From contig VMER01000003.1 of the NCBI GenBank assembly GCA_007375645.1, positions 145,553-185,956 on the forward strand: a DNA stretch of 40,404 nucleotides, read 5' to 3'. Source of the stretch: Parcubacteria group bacterium LiPW_15. GTDB lineage: Bacteria; Patescibacteriota; Minisyncoccia; UBA6257; 2-01-FULL-56-20. Below, one piece after another: positions 25,084 to 35,694 of the stretch; the first letter of the stretch is position 1; every line of letters begins with the position of its first letter. A program made the translations under genes and the position numbers. The notes beneath the pieces were generated by a model. It saw only the letters and a list, made by a program, of their open reading frames with translations, did no database searches and was not told the DNA's origin.

Positions 25084-26601
25084 ATGCCGGCGAAAATCTT
25101 TTCTGCTGAGCTCGAAGGAATAGAGGCAAAAGAAATCGAAGTGGAGGTCGACCTTGGTGTCGGCCTTCATTCGTTTAATATTGTCGGCCTGGCGGATAAG
25201 GCGGTGAATGAAGCGAAGGAGCGCGTGAACTCCGCCTTAAAAAATTCCGCGATAAAACCTCCGACCCGGGAGAATCGGAGGATAACCGTAAATCTCGCGC
25301 CGGCGCACATTCAGAAAAACGGTTCGCAATACGACCTGGCAATCGCTCTGGGATATTTGGCCGCGACGGGACAGATAAAAGAATTCGACGCTAAAAATAA
25401 AATTATAATAGGGGAGTTGGCGCTCGATGGCGCGCTGCGTCCGATCAACGGAAGTTTAAACATTGCCGAGCTTGCGCGGCGCAGCGGAAAAAACTTTTTG
25501 TTGCTCCCCAAGGAAAATGCCGCGGAGGCCGCGGCCGTTTCCGGAATAAAAGTTATCGGCCTCTCTTCGCTCAAAGAAGCGATTCAATATCTGGAAGGCG
25601 TTTTAGACATTGAGCCTGCGAAATTCAGTCCGGCCCCGCAGAGAATTTCCGGCTCGACAGACTTCTCGGAGATAAAGGGCCAACACCAGGCAAAGCGCGC
25701 TGCGCTTATCGCCGCGGCCGGCGGCCACAATTTGTTGATGGTCGGTCCGCCGGGATCCGGGAAAAGCATGTTGGCGAACGCGATCTCCGGGATATTGCCG
25801 CGCCTCACGACCGAAGAGGCGATAGCTATAACAAAGATTTACAGCGCCGCAGGAATGTCTCCGGGAACGCTCATCGGGCATCGGCCGTTTCGTTCCCCGC
25901 ACCAAACCGCCTCGGCGGTTTCGATCGTCGGCGGCGGAACCAACCCCAAACCCGGCGAAGTGAGCCTCGCGCATAGGGGAGTGTTGTTCCTGGATGAGCT
26001 TCCGGAATTCCAAAGAAATATTCTGGAGGCCTTGCGCGCGCCCCTGGAATCCGGAGTGGTTCACGTAGCTCGCGCAAAAGGAACGCTCGCCTTCCCGGCG
26101 AAGTTTACACTGGTCGCCGCGATGAACCCGTGTCCTTGCGGATACTTTGGCGATCCGGAAAAAGAATGCCGCTGCGGCGCACACGAAGTTCTTCGCTATC
26201 AAAATAAGATATCCGGGCCGCTTTTGGACAGAATAGACCTGCAAGTAAAAGTTCCCCGCACCAAAGTCAGAGAGCTTCGCGCGGAAACCGCTACGGAAGA
26301 GAAGCGAAGCGAAAAACTGCGCGCACAAGTGGAACTCGCAAGGAGTCTTCAAGCCAAAAGATTCGCGGGAACGACTCTCGTTTGTAATTCGGAAATGAGC
26401 GGCAAGCAAGCGGAACATTTTGCGAATCTAGAACCGGAAGCGGAAAAATTTCTGGCGGGTCTAGACAGAACAAAGATCTCTCCGCGCGGATACTACAGAT
26501 TGCTTAAAACCGCCCGAACCATCGCGGATCTGGAACAAAAAGAAAAGACCTCGGCTGGAGATCTTTTGGAAGCATGGGGATATAGATTCAAAGATGCATG
26601 A
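25084..26601 (+). CDS. YifB/ComM-family Mg-chelatase-like AAA ATPase
   Basis: 505 aa; VGLADKAVNEAKERVNSALKNS, GPPGSGKSMLANAISGILPRL, RPFRSPHQTASAVSIVGGG, HRGVLFLDELPEF, AAMNPCPCGYFG. Confidence 0.97.
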   Translation: MPAKIFSAELEGIEAKEIEVEVDLGVGLHSFNIVGLADKAVNEAKERVNSALKNSAIKPPTRENRRITVNLAPAHIQKNGSQYDLAIALGYLAATGQIKEFDAKNKIIIGELALDGALRPINGSLNIAELARRSGKNFLLLPKENAAEAAAVSGIKVIGLSSLKEAIQYLEGVLDIEPAKFSPAPQRISGSTDFSEIKGQHQAKRAALIAAAGGHNLLMVGPPGSGKSMLANAISGILPRLTTEEAIAITKIYSAAGMSPGTLIGHRPFRSPHQTASAVSIVGGGTNPKPGEVSLAHRGVLFLDELPEFQRNILEALRAPLESGVVHVARAKGTLAFPAKFTLVAAMNPCPCGYFGDPEKECRCGAHEVLRYQNKISGPLLDRIDLQVKVPRTKVRELRAETATEEKRSEKLRAQVELARSLQAKRFAGTTLVCNSEMSGKQAEHFANLEPEAEKFLAGLDRTKISPRGYYRLLKTARTIADLEQKEKTSAGDLLEAWGYRFKDA

Positions 26602-26637
26602 GCCGATGCCCACAGCACATCCCCTTCTGGCGGCAAC

Positions 26638-26994
26638 TTATATTTTGGCAAGCAACCCGCCTCCGGCGTCGTTCGGCAACACAGCAAATCCTGCAACCGG
26701 AACCACACCGGGAATCCCTTTGGCCACAAAGTACGCTTTTGACTCCTCCTCGGGGCTGGCCGGCTTATTGCCTGGGTAAACAAGCCCGATCGGGGCATTG
26801 TCCGAAAGGAACGCGTCGGCCCCCGGAAAGGCCCTGTGCACAGCCTGTGGAATACTCAAAAAACCCACTGTTTCCGTGGATTTGGGGCTCTGTGCCGGGA
26901 GGCGTATAATACCTATTCCCAACAACAAAAAGAGGGCCACGGCCAATGACTTTTTCTCTTTTTCCAGTTGTCTTAGAATTGGACCTAGACGCAT
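26638..26994 (-). CDS. Possible small membrane-anchored protein
   Basis: 118 aa ORF filling the comM-pcrA gap in divergent orientation; N-terminal TM SLAVALFLLLGIGIIRL; no homology recognised. Confidence 0.5.
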   Translation of the reverse strand: MRLGPILRQLEKEKKSLAVALFLLLGIGIIRLPAQSPKSTETVGFLSIPQAVHRAFPGADAFLSDNAPIGLVYPGNKPASPEEESKAYFVAKGIPGVVPVAGFAVLPNDAGGGLLAKI

Positions 26995-27017
26995 ACGAGG
27001 ATTTACCCTAACACACC

Positions 27018-28814
27018 ATGCACCCAGAACTCAATCCGGCCCAAAAGAAAGCCGTAGAGGCGCCGATGCGCCCCTTATTAATAGTGGCCGGAGCCGGAAC
27101 CGGTAAAACCAGGACTCTCACGAGCCGCCTCATCCACCTTATTAATAGTGGAGTGGAGCCCGACAAGATCCTGGCGCTCACCTTCACAAACAAAGCGGCC
27201 AGAGAAATGATGGACCGCTTAGAGGGCGAACTTAAGGGCCTAAGGACCCGCCCGCTTGTCGGAACCTTCCATTCGCTCGGCGCGCGGATCCTCCGCGCCG
27301 AAGCGGAGGCGGCGGGACGCACAAAAGACTTTGTGATCTTTGACGACCATGATTCCTTTGACCTTATAAAAAAGCTCATTAAGGAAATGGGGTTTTCTCC
27401 AAAAGAGCAAAAGCCTTCGGAATTCTACCGCTACATCTCCGCGATAAAGAACGGCATGTCCGCGATGAGCGAGACGGAGGCACCGGCCGGAGTCGGGCGC
27501 GCGACCGCTGAAGAATTTTATAAAAGATATGAGGCCGGACTCTTGCGGCACAATGCTTTTGATTTTGACGATCTTTTGGAAAAGCTGGTGCTGGTTTTGA
27601 AAAATAATCCGGAAATTCTAAAAAGATATCAGGGGCGCTACCAATATGTTTTGGTTGACGAGTACCAGGACCTCAACAATGTTCAATATGAATTTCTAAA
27701 ACTTCTCTCGAGGGACGGAGGAAATTTGAGCGTGGTGGGGGACGCCGCCCAAACCATTTACACCTGGCGCGGGTCCAATATAAATATCTTTTTGAATTTC
27801 GAAAAAGATTGGCCGGGAGCGCAGATAACTTTGCTCGAAGAAAATTACCGTTCCACTTCAAACATAATCGATGCCGCTTCCGGGATCCTTTTGGGAGAAC
27901 GAACTCTTTCTCCGAATTTGAAATACAAACTTTGGACCAAGAACGGCGAAGGGAAAGCGGTCACCCTTCTGGAATCCGGAAGCGAAGAAGAGGAAGCGGA
28001 GTGGATCGTGGATAAAATTGTGGAGAAAAAGATATCGGCGCCCGCCGAAACTATGGCCGTGCTTTACCGCACCAATGCTCAATCTCGCGCGCTTGAACAG
28101 GCGCTCCTCAGAAGGGGAGTTCCGTATCGAGTTTTCGGAGGCATGCGCTTCTACGAACGCAGGGAAATAAAGGATGTTCTGGCGGGACTGCGCTACGCCC
28201 TGAACCGCGCCGACGAAATAAGCAAAGAGCGTCTGGAAAAGAGCATCTTAAAAACGCGCTTCCGGAGATTCGAGGCGGAGCTTGGCGGAACGGAAAGCAA
28301 GGACCCGTTGGAGCTTATCCAACTCTTTCTTAATTCCACCGACTATCTCCAATATATAGAGCGAAGTTTGACCGATCCCGAAGAGCGCAAGGAAAACATC
28401 GCGGAACTCATCCACTTCGCCTCGGAATTCAAAGAGTTGCCTCCGTTTTTGGAACAGATATCTTTGCTCCAGAGCGCGGACAATCTATCCAAACGAAATA
28501 ATTCCGACGGGCTGATATTGTCCACCGTGCACCTCGCCAAGGGCCTGGAGTTCGACACGGTATTCATCTCCGGAGTGAAAGAGGGACTTATGCCTCACGC
28601 TCGCTCTTTTTATGATCCGGAATCGATGGAGGAGGAAAGGCGTTTATTATATGTGGCAATGACCAGGGCCCGCAAAGAACTCTATTTATGTTTCTACGAA
28701 ATCCCATCCCGCTTCTTGAGCGCCATTCCGGACGCAAATATGTCTTATGAAAATCTGACCCGCGAAAAGTTTTCCGACTTCGATTCGGAAGAAAGATATA
28801 TAAGCTACGATTAA
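27018..28814 (+). CDS. UvrD/PcrA-family DNA helicase
   Basis: 598 aa; LNPAQKKAVEAPMRPLLIVAGAGTGKTRTL, VDEYQDLNNVQYEFLKLL, VGDAAQTIYTWRGSN, LSTVHLAKGLEFDTVFI, RRLLYVAMTRARKELYL. Short of the usual PcrA C-terminus. Confidence 0.96.
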   Translation: MHPELNPAQKKAVEAPMRPLLIVAGAGTGKTRTLTSRLIHLINSGVEPDKILALTFTNKAAREMMDRLEGELKGLRTRPLVGTFHSLGARILRAEAEAAGRTKDFVIFDDHDSFDLIKKLIKEMGFSPKEQKPSEFYRYISAIKNGMSAMSETEAPAGVGRATAEEFYKRYEAGLLRHNAFDFDDLLEKLVLVLKNNPEILKRYQGRYQYVLVDEYQDLNNVQYEFLKLLSRDGGNLSVVGDAAQTIYTWRGSNINIFLNFEKDWPGAQITLLEENYRSTSNIIDAASGILLGERTLSPNLKYKLWTKNGEGKAVTLLESGSEEEEAEWIVDKIVEKKISAPAETMAVLYRTNAQSRALEQALLRRGVPYRVFGGMRFYERREIKDVLAGLRYALNRADEISKERLEKSILKTRFRRFEAELGGTESKDPLELIQLFLNSTDYLQYIERSLTDPEERKENIAELIHFASEFKELPPFLEQISLLQSADNLSKRNNSDGLILSTVHLAKGLEFDTVFISGVKEGLMPHARSFYDPESMEEERRLLYVAMTRARKELYLCFYEIPSRFLSAIPDANMSYENLTREKFSDFDSEERYISYD

Positions 28815-28815
28815 C

Positions 28816-29604
28816 ATGGGACAAAAACTCGGACAACATTTTTTGCGGGATGAGGGCGCGATCGAAAAAATAATATCCGCGCTGGGCGACAACATAAAAA
28901 CGGTCATTGAAGTCGGTCCGGGCAGGGGAGCTCTTACCAAATCGCTCGCTGAATCGCTGTCTTCATCCGGGGGGCGTCTGATCGCAATAGAAAAAGATCC
29001 CTTGCTCGCCGCAGAGGCCAAGAGTTGGGATCTTAAAAATCTGGAAATTATAGAGGAGGATATTCTTGTCGCGCTTCCCGAGGTGGTTTCCAAACTTAAG
29101 GACGAGGACTACGCCCTCGTCGGAAACATTCCTTACTACCTGACCGGGTTTCTGCTTCGTAAAATTTCCGAACTGGAGCAAAAACCCATACGAACCATTT
29201 TTATGATTCAAAAGGAAGTTGCGGAGCGAGTTGTTTCGAAACCGCCCGAGATGAACCGCCTTTCTGCCTCAATACAGTTCTGGGCTGACCCGAAGATATT
29301 AAAGACTGTTTCCAAGAATAGCTTTAATCCTCCGCCCAAGGTAGATTCGGCGATAATTCTTCTCGAAACCAAGAAAAGCCCGCCGAAAATCTCGGCCGAA
29401 AGCTATTATTCCGCGGTGCGCGCCATTTTTGCCCAACCGAGAAAAACAATTCTGAATAACCTGGCCGCAAAATTTGAAGATCCGAGGAAAATCGCCTCCG
29501 AAAAAGCGGCGCAGGCGCTTGAAGTCGCCGGCCTTTCGCCCGGTCTTAGACCCCAAGATCTGTCCGTGGAGGACATCCTGCTTATCGCTAAGGCTATATA
29601 TTAG
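28816..29604 (+). CDS. rsmA: 16S rRNA (adenine(1518)-N(6)/adenine(1519)-N(6))-dimethyltransferase
   Basis: 262 aa; MGQKLGQHFLRDEGAIEKI, VIEVGPGRGALTKSL, LVGNIPYYLTGFLLRKI. Confidence 0.96.
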   Translation: MGQKLGQHFLRDEGAIEKIISALGDNIKTVIEVGPGRGALTKSLAESLSSSGGRLIAIEKDPLLAAEAKSWDLKNLEIIEEDILVALPEVVSKLKDEDYALVGNIPYYLTGFLLRKISELEQKPIRTIFMIQKEVAERVVSKPPEMNRLSASIQFWADPKILKTVSKNSFNPPPKVDSAIILLETKKSPPKISAESYYSAVRAIFAQPRKTILNNLAAKFEDPRKIASEKAAQALEVAGLSPGLRPQDLSVEDILLIAKAIY

Positions 29605-29635
29605 TTATCCCCACGCGTTTTGCGCCAGAGAGAGA

Positions 29636-29641
29636 TATAAT
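29636..29641 (+). promoter_or_regulatory. -10 element (TATAAT) upstream of the T4SS-like operon
   Basis: TATAAT 25 nt upstream of the ATG at 29667, just after rsmA. Confidence 0.45.
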
Positions 29642-29666
29642 AGAGGAGTGGAGTGGTCTCTGGTAA

Positions 29667-32249
29667 ATGAACTCCCCTAATATACAAAAGTTTATAGTCG
29701 CGTTTCTTATACTGGCTGCCGTTACAAGCTCCTCGGTTTTCTTTTTGTTGGACAACCGGGCCTTGGACGGGACATTGGGCGCCGAAGACAACAACGCCGT
29801 AACCGCGACCCTTGATGGGCAGAAGGTCTTTGTGGAAAAAATTCCGACCGTCCCGGGATATGTTTCTCCCCTCGCATCGCTCAGCGATATAAAATACGGG
29901 TCCGGGGCGAATTTTACCGATTACGTAACAGATAAGCTGGCCGCCGGAGTTCTCGAAGCCAATCCCAAGGGTCCGGTCATGAAGAACGGGGTTCCAAATG
30001 TCGATCTTCCAAAAGACCTAGCTAGCCTTACCGATGTCACCGGCCTTCTCCCGGGATCTTTCGCGCCGACCATAGACAACAGAAAAGTATCTCTTCTCAA
30101 GGATTACACCACGGAAGATCTCCTAAATTACCTCGAGAACAGCAAGTCGGCCCTCTCGGATGATCTGGCCCTGGGTCTAAGCGGCCTTACCAAAGCATCT
30201 CTAAGCGCAGATTCCATGCCCTCCATCACCGCGATCTATGACCAAACGGAGGGAAAGATATACGGAGCCAAGGTTCCGGTGCCGCTCAAAAATTTCAATT
30301 CCGCGCTCTTGGGATTCGTTAATTCCCAAAGAGTATTTTTTGACCAAGACGATCCGGTAAAAGCTTTGATAGCCATACAAAATCCGGAGCTCGCCATCGG
30401 CAAATATCAAAAGGCGCTTGTAAACGAAGTTAAGAATCTCGAAAAAAATCTCCCCCAGATACTTGCGGCCGCAAAGGACAATCAGCCGGATAAAGCTTAC
30501 GCCGTCTTACATGCCGTTTTGGGAGTAGAAAAAGCTTACGCGCTGTTGCCGGATATCATCGGAGGTATTTCCAATATTTTAAATTATATTTCCAAAGTGA
30601 TTTCCGATGTTTGGGGGTACGCAATGAAAGTTCTGGCCTCCAACGAATGGCTGCGCAAACTCCTGACCGAGGTTGTAAAAAACCAGCTGGTAAAGAAAAT
30701 GATAAGCCAGATAATAAACTGGGTGAACGGCGGAGGTGAACCGCAGTTTGTGAATAATTGGCAAGGATTCTTGGGCGATGCCGTGAATACCGCGGCAGGC
30801 GGAGTCATTACCAAATATGCGCCACAACTGTGCAGTAATTTCGGACCGCTCGTAAAAGTGTCGCTCCTCCCGGCGCCCAACGTGGATTACGGTGCCACAA
30901 ATAATCCCTATTCCTGCACACTCGACCGGGTGGTTGCGAATATTGATCAATTTAAAAACGACTTTCAAAGCGGCGGCTGGCTCGCGTACGGAGAACTCTT
31001 AAAACCCCAAAATAATATTTTCGGCAGCATGGTTTTATTAAGCGACGCAATGGTTACGGCCGGAGACAAGGCGAAAGAGGCGGCGCAAGCGGATGCCGGC
31101 TCGGGAAGCGGATACAAGTCGCAAACGGAGTGCGTAGATCAGGTTACTTATAATCAGCCGGAGCAGATCGGCAGCATTTCTTCGGAAGCCGATGCTCGTG
31201 CCACTTTTGGTTCGGATTATATTGACTCGGACTGCCCAGGGGGCGGCCAACCCTGTACGCGGGTCATTGCTTGCAATTCCTCCAATCCCGACGCCAAAGC
31301 AAACACCACCCCGGGAGACGTAGTCGCGAAAGCGGGCGCCGAGGTCTCTTCTTCCCCCGTAGACAGAATTGTGAATGCGAACGACCTTACTGGCTTGGTC
31401 GTGGCGATCGCGAACAGCGCGCTTAGCAAGCTTATGACTTCCGCCAAGAAGGGGATGACGAGCCTTACAACCGCGGAACTTAACAAACAAAGCGATCCGA
31501 ACGCCAACTGCGCCGGACTTACCGGAGAGGATCTGGCTGCTTGCCAAAAACTTAATCAGGACATAGCCACCACTGGCGCTTCGGCCGGGAACGGCAAAGA
31601 TGGCGTGGTTAACCAGCTCAAAAAACTTTTCCAGATCAAACAAAAGATTTTGGACGAAGGATCTAGAGCCGTGGCTAAGGCCCAAGAAGCGTTGGGGTAT
31701 CTCAATATCGCCTCAAGCACTTGCAGCGGCCCACTCGCCCTGAGCGTAGATCCGGATGCCCAAAACACGCTTTCATTTATAGAGCAAAGCATAGACGATC
31801 TGGGTCGCCGCGTGGATGACATAAACGACATAATTAAGGACATCGCCGGAGATCCCGCAGCCACTTCGGGCACCGACGCTTTTGACGGCAAACTCAAGCG
31901 CTTGAACGCGGTTATTGAACTTGCCCAAGCGGACAAAGTTGACGACCTCGCGGCCCTTTTCAACATTCCGCTCATGGAAGACGCCGGTGACACACAAAAG
32001 AAAGATGATTTCTATAACAAGTTCGCGAACGACATAGATAATGCCGGGTCCACTTTCGGCAAGATTTTTGGCTCGCTCGACACCGCGGGGAATGACCTGG
32101 GTGACATCAAGACATTTGCAACAACCATCTCCGTGGACGGCGGTTGCGGAATTCTTGAAAAAGCAAAACTCCTTTACCAGCCGGTTGGCGACGCGGCGGC
32201 ATGTTCTCTCAAGGCGGCCGAAAAAACCTGCCGAAGCGGAAACTATTAA
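29667..32249 (+). CDS. Large envelope protein of T4SS-like operon
   Basis: 860 aa; N-terminal TM FIVAFLILAAVTSSSVFFLL, hydrophobic centre, scattered Cys residues; stop abuts the start of the VirB6-like gene. Confidence 0.85.
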   Translation: MNSPNIQKFIVAFLILAAVTSSSVFFLLDNRALDGTLGAEDNNAVTATLDGQKVFVEKIPTVPGYVSPLASLSDIKYGSGANFTDYVTDKLAAGVLEANPKGPVMKNGVPNVDLPKDLASLTDVTGLLPGSFAPTIDNRKVSLLKDYTTEDLLNYLENSKSALSDDLALGLSGLTKASLSADSMPSITAIYDQTEGKIYGAKVPVPLKNFNSALLGFVNSQRVFFDQDDPVKALIAIQNPELAIGKYQKALVNEVKNLEKNLPQILAAAKDNQPDKAYAVLHAVLGVEKAYALLPDIIGGISNILNYISKVISDVWGYAMKVLASNEWLRKLLTEVVKNQLVKKMISQIINWVNGGGEPQFVNNWQGFLGDAVNTAAGGVITKYAPQLCSNFGPLVKVSLLPAPNVDYGATNNPYSCTLDRVVANIDQFKNDFQSGGWLAYGELLKPQNNIFGSMVLLSDAMVTAGDKAKEAAQADAGSGSGYKSQTECVDQVTYNQPEQIGSISSEADARATFGSDYIDSDCPGGGQPCTRVIACNSSNPDAKANTTPGDVVAKAGAEVSSSPVDRIVNANDLTGLVVAIANSALSKLMTSAKKGMTSLTTAELNKQSDPNANCAGLTGEDLAACQKLNQDIATTGASAGNGKDGVVNQLKKLFQIKQKILDEGSRAVAKAQEALGYLNIASSTCSGPLALSVDPDAQNTLSFIEQSIDDLGRRVDDINDIIKDIAGDPAATSGTDAFDGKLKRLNAVIELAQADKVDDLAALFNIPLMEDAGDTQKKDDFYNKFANDIDNAGSTFGKIFGSLDTAGNDLGDIKTFATTISVDGGCGILEKAKLLYQPVGDAAACSLKAAEKTCRSGNY

Positions 32250-34415
32250 ATGAAACCTTGGCTTAAAAAATTTCTCGTCATCTTCCCGTTGCTTTTCTTT
32301 TTTGTCCTAATTCTTTCGGCTCCTTCCGCGCACGCCCTTTTCACGATCGGCGACATAGGCGCAAAAGCGGTTGGCACGGTACTTCAGATCGTGAGCTACA
32401 TGGTGACTTTTATCGCCGGCATAGCGGTTGCGGTCATCTCTTGGGCGATCGGGGTTGTGTTGAATATGAGTTTGGGCGCGGTTAACAGCCCCACCGTGCA
32501 GGGCGGGTACAATGTGACTCTCGCCATAGCCAATCTTGGATTTATTCTGGGGGTGATCATCGTGGCGATCGCCACGATTTTGCGGAATCAAACCTACGGC
32601 GTAAAAACATTGCTTTACAAGGTTGTGGTTATGGCCGTCCTTGTGAATTTCGGCTTGGTTCTCGCCGGCGGACTCATAAATATATCCAACGGCTTTACTC
32701 AATATTTTTTGGACAGCATAACCGGCGGAAAGGGGGCGGCCTCTGTCCTTAAATTTTCCGACACGATGACCGGCGCATTTCAGCCGCAAAGTTTCCTTTC
32801 CCCGTACAGCAAGGCGGACGCGGAAAAGGGCACCGCAGATGTTGCCCAAGAGTTCTCGGTTTCCGGAGAATTTTACAAAATGTTACGGCCGCAAGCGGCT
32901 TTTGTCATGATGCTGATCGCTATGGTGCTCATAATAATAACCCTCGCCGCCTTTTTGGTGATGTTGGTTATTCGTTATGTCACTCTCGTTATTCTTCTGA
33001 TCCTTCTCCCCCTCGCCTGGATGGCTTGGTCCTTCCCTTATCTGTCGAAGCATTTCCAAACCTGGTGGAGCAAATTTATCCAGCAAATCCTTTTCCCGCC
33101 GGTAGCCATATTCTTTCTTTGGCTGGCGCTGACCGTCAGCAAAAATGCTTTTTCCGCGGCGCCTTCGACTTCGACCGTATCTTCCACAAACATAAACGGC
33201 ATAGGAAGCCTGCTTTCCGCGATAGCCCTCCCCCTTCTCGACGTGGTCGTCCTCTCCGCCATGATGATCGGCGGTCTTATGGCCGCCCAAACCCTCGGAG
33301 TTGAGTTTGCCGCAACCGGCATGAAATGGGCCGAAGGCGCAAAGGGCTGGGCGCTCAAGAGAGGCGGGCGCGCAATTGCGAGAGATCTGTCCAGACCGTT
33401 CCAGGGCAAAGCTGCGCAGGAGCGGGCTCAGGGGTGGATGAAATCCGGCAACTACTTGCAACGCATGCTTGGTCGCGGAGTTACGATGGCGGCCCGTCCG
33501 GGAGGCGTGGACCAGGTCGCCGATTATGAAAAGCAATATGGCGGCTTATCCAAGGATCAGCTTCTTGAAGAATTTCGCGCAGATCCGTTGGGCCATAGCG
33601 CAAACTCCAGGGCCGCGCTCCTGAACCTTCTCCAAAAGCAGAATGCGTTGGGAGATCTGACCTCGGACGAAATAACAAAATACGTTGCCGGATACTCTTC
33701 GGGAGAAGAGAAAGAGGAAGATTATAAAAAGAACGAGGAGCTTTTTGCGCGGCTGGGCCAAGGCAAATCTTTGCAGGCAATTAGAGATACGACCGGCGTT
33801 AGCGCCAGAAAGAACTTTAAAGACCTCGAAACTCTTAATGGAGAAATAAGGGCAACTACCGACCAGGCGACGAAGGACGACATTCAGAAGAAGATAGACA
33901 AGGCGACACAAGACCTGCAAAAGAGTATGAGCAAAATATCTTCCGAAGCCCTTGCCGGGTTCTTCAGGGCGGCGGATGCTGAGGCCAAAAAGAATCCTCT
34001 GGGTCTGTCTAAAGATGAGTTTGATAAATTTAAGGAAAATTTGGCGCGCACGATGGTCGGTCCAAACGGAATAACTGCCGGCAGGTACTCCTCCTTCCTT
34101 TCCGATCTTCAAACAAAAGGCGATCCCACCGCGATCGAAGCCTTTAAAAAAGCGAACGAAGGAATAGCTGTCGCCGATATAAACGAAGGAATTAAAAATT
34201 GGCTTGGAAATAATGGAGCCAGAAATCTAGGGGTGACGCTTGAAGGATATTATCCAAACGCTGGAACGGCGGTTGCCGCGGTTAAAATCACGCGCGAGGA
34301 AGAAGCAGCCCTGGCTGCGGTTAGTGCGAATGCCATGCCGGCCGGAAGCGAAGAGGCCTATGATAAGGCCCAAAAGAAACGCATTGAAGAATTAAAACAA
34401 CGCGGATCTATATAA
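32250..34415 (+). CDS. VirB6/TrbL-like multipass membrane protein with long soluble C-terminal region
   Basis: 721 aa; signal-like N-term, about 7 hydrophobic helices (ISYMVTFIAGIAVAVISWAIGVVLNMSLG, ANLGFILGVIIVAIATILRN, VVVMAVLVNFGLVLAGGLINISN, VTLVILLILLPLAWMAW...), then charged ~370-aa tail; syntenic with PrgI/VirB4. Confidence 0.8.
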   Translation: MKPWLKKFLVIFPLLFFFVLILSAPSAHALFTIGDIGAKAVGTVLQIVSYMVTFIAGIAVAVISWAIGVVLNMSLGAVNSPTVQGGYNVTLAIANLGFILGVIIVAIATILRNQTYGVKTLLYKVVVMAVLVNFGLVLAGGLINISNGFTQYFLDSITGGKGAASVLKFSDTMTGAFQPQSFLSPYSKADAEKGTADVAQEFSVSGEFYKMLRPQAAFVMMLIAMVLIIITLAAFLVMLVIRYVTLVILLILLPLAWMAWSFPYLSKHFQTWWSKFIQQILFPPVAIFFLWLALTVSKNAFSAAPSTSTVSSTNINGIGSLLSAIALPLLDVVVLSAMMIGGLMAAQTLGVEFAATGMKWAEGAKGWALKRGGRAIARDLSRPFQGKAAQERAQGWMKSGNYLQRMLGRGVTMAARPGGVDQVADYEKQYGGLSKDQLLEEFRADPLGHSANSRAALLNLLQKQNALGDLTSDEITKYVAGYSSGEEKEEDYKKNEELFARLGQGKSLQAIRDTTGVSARKNFKDLETLNGEIRATTDQATKDDIQKKIDKATQDLQKSMSKISSEALAGFFRAADAEAKKNPLGLSKDEFDKFKENLARTMVGPNGITAGRYSSFLSDLQTKGDPTAIEAFKKANEGIAVADINEGIKNWLGNNGARNLGVTLEGYYPNAGTAVAAVKITREEEAALAAVSANAMPAGSEEAYDKAQKKRIEELKQRGSI

Positions 34416-35612
34416 ATGCTCAACATATCCTCCGAACAAGCGCGCGCGCGGCTTAAGACCCTGCCCGAAGAAATAAAATCGGCGATTTTTTCCGTTCAGA
34501 GCGCGGAAATAATAGGAAAAATCGGCGAGGAGAGCCACCTCACCCAAGAGAAAACTTCCGAAGTGGCGCGCGTCGCGGGACTGGTTCTTTTGGGATTTCT
34601 ACACGCCGAAGATACCGCTAAAGAGCTTGAACAGGGGTTGGCAATAAATTCACTGATGGCTCGCTCTCTTCAAGATTCTCTTCAAAAAAAATTGTTCTCG
34701 CCGTATCGGGATGTTTTAGAAAAAATATATTCGCCGAAGCCGGAAGAAGCAGCGGAGCCTCAAAGAATTTCTCTTGATTCCATAACTCCCGCGAAGGCGG
34801 TGCCGTCCGCCGGCGGAATAAACGCCCCCAAGCCCCTCGACACAATCTCTGCTCCGCCTGCGGCGGCTCCCGCGGCCCCGAAGCCGGCACCGTCTCCAAC
34901 TCTGCCGCCGGTAGCGCCGGCCCCTGCTGCAAAAGTTAACCCGTTCGCTTCTTTTGGCGGCGCCGCCACGCCAGCCCCGACTCCTGCCAAAGCGGCGGAG
35001 CCCTCCAAACCAGTTCCGGCTCCGTTCGTTATGCACACCGAAAACAAGGAGCCTCAGATAGTCCAAGCTCCGAAATTCAAGCTCGAAACCTCCGGCGCAC
35101 AGCTTTCCGCGTTTGGTTCGACCGGCAAAGTCTCGACAGTTCCTCAGGCTCCAAAGCCTGCGCAGGTGGAAATCGGGCGCGAAGAAAAACTTAAACCGAG
35201 AGAGACGGTCGGCAAATTTGAGTCCGCTCCGAAAGCCATCCATTACAGCAGTCTTTCAAGCCCGATCACCGCGGGAGGGGAGCCAACCAACACCATCTCT
35301 CCGAAGCCGGTTTCCTTCGGGAATATTTCTCCGATGCCTGCCTCGTCGGCCGGTAAACCCGCCTCGCCGGTAGGAGGGCCCGCCCTGCCGACAAGCACCC
35401 CGGTCGTTCCCGCGCCCCCCTCACCAGGTAAATCTGTTCCTTCGCAAGCCCCAACAACTCCAAAGCTCACAATTTCGGCAAAGATTCCAGCCAACAACAC
35501 ACCTGTTCGAGAATCGGCCGCGCCCGATTCTTTTGGCAGACTGGTAAAAAATATGATCTCCCCGGAGGAAAAAGCTTCTCCGAGCCGACCCCCCAGCCGT
35601 CCCGCAGCCTAG
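34416..35612 (+). CDS. Pro/Ala-rich protein of T4SS-like operon
   Basis: 398 aa; ~110-aa helical N-terminal domain then low-complexity Pro/Ala/Ser tail; TAA|ATG junction with preceding gene. Confidence 0.8.
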   Translation: MLNISSEQARARLKTLPEEIKSAIFSVQSAEIIGKIGEESHLTQEKTSEVARVAGLVLLGFLHAEDTAKELEQGLAINSLMARSLQDSLQKKLFSPYRDVLEKIYSPKPEEAAEPQRISLDSITPAKAVPSAGGINAPKPLDTISAPPAAAPAAPKPAPSPTLPPVAPAPAAKVNPFASFGGAATPAPTPAKAAEPSKPVPAPFVMHTENKEPQIVQAPKFKLETSGAQLSAFGSTGKVSTVPQAPKPAQVEIGREEKLKPRETVGKFESAPKAIHYSSLSSPITAGGEPTNTISPKPVSFGNISPMPASSAGKPASPVGGPALPTSTPVVPAPPSPGKSVPSQAPTTPKLTISAKIPANNTPVRESAAPDSFGRLVKNMISPEEKASPSRPPSRPAA

Positions 35613-35694
35613 CTCGCCAAGACGGCCTCCGAAAACCAGAGGCGGGAAAATCGTCGTTTTGTGATGGCTTCCCCGGTGGGTTACAATTAAATAA

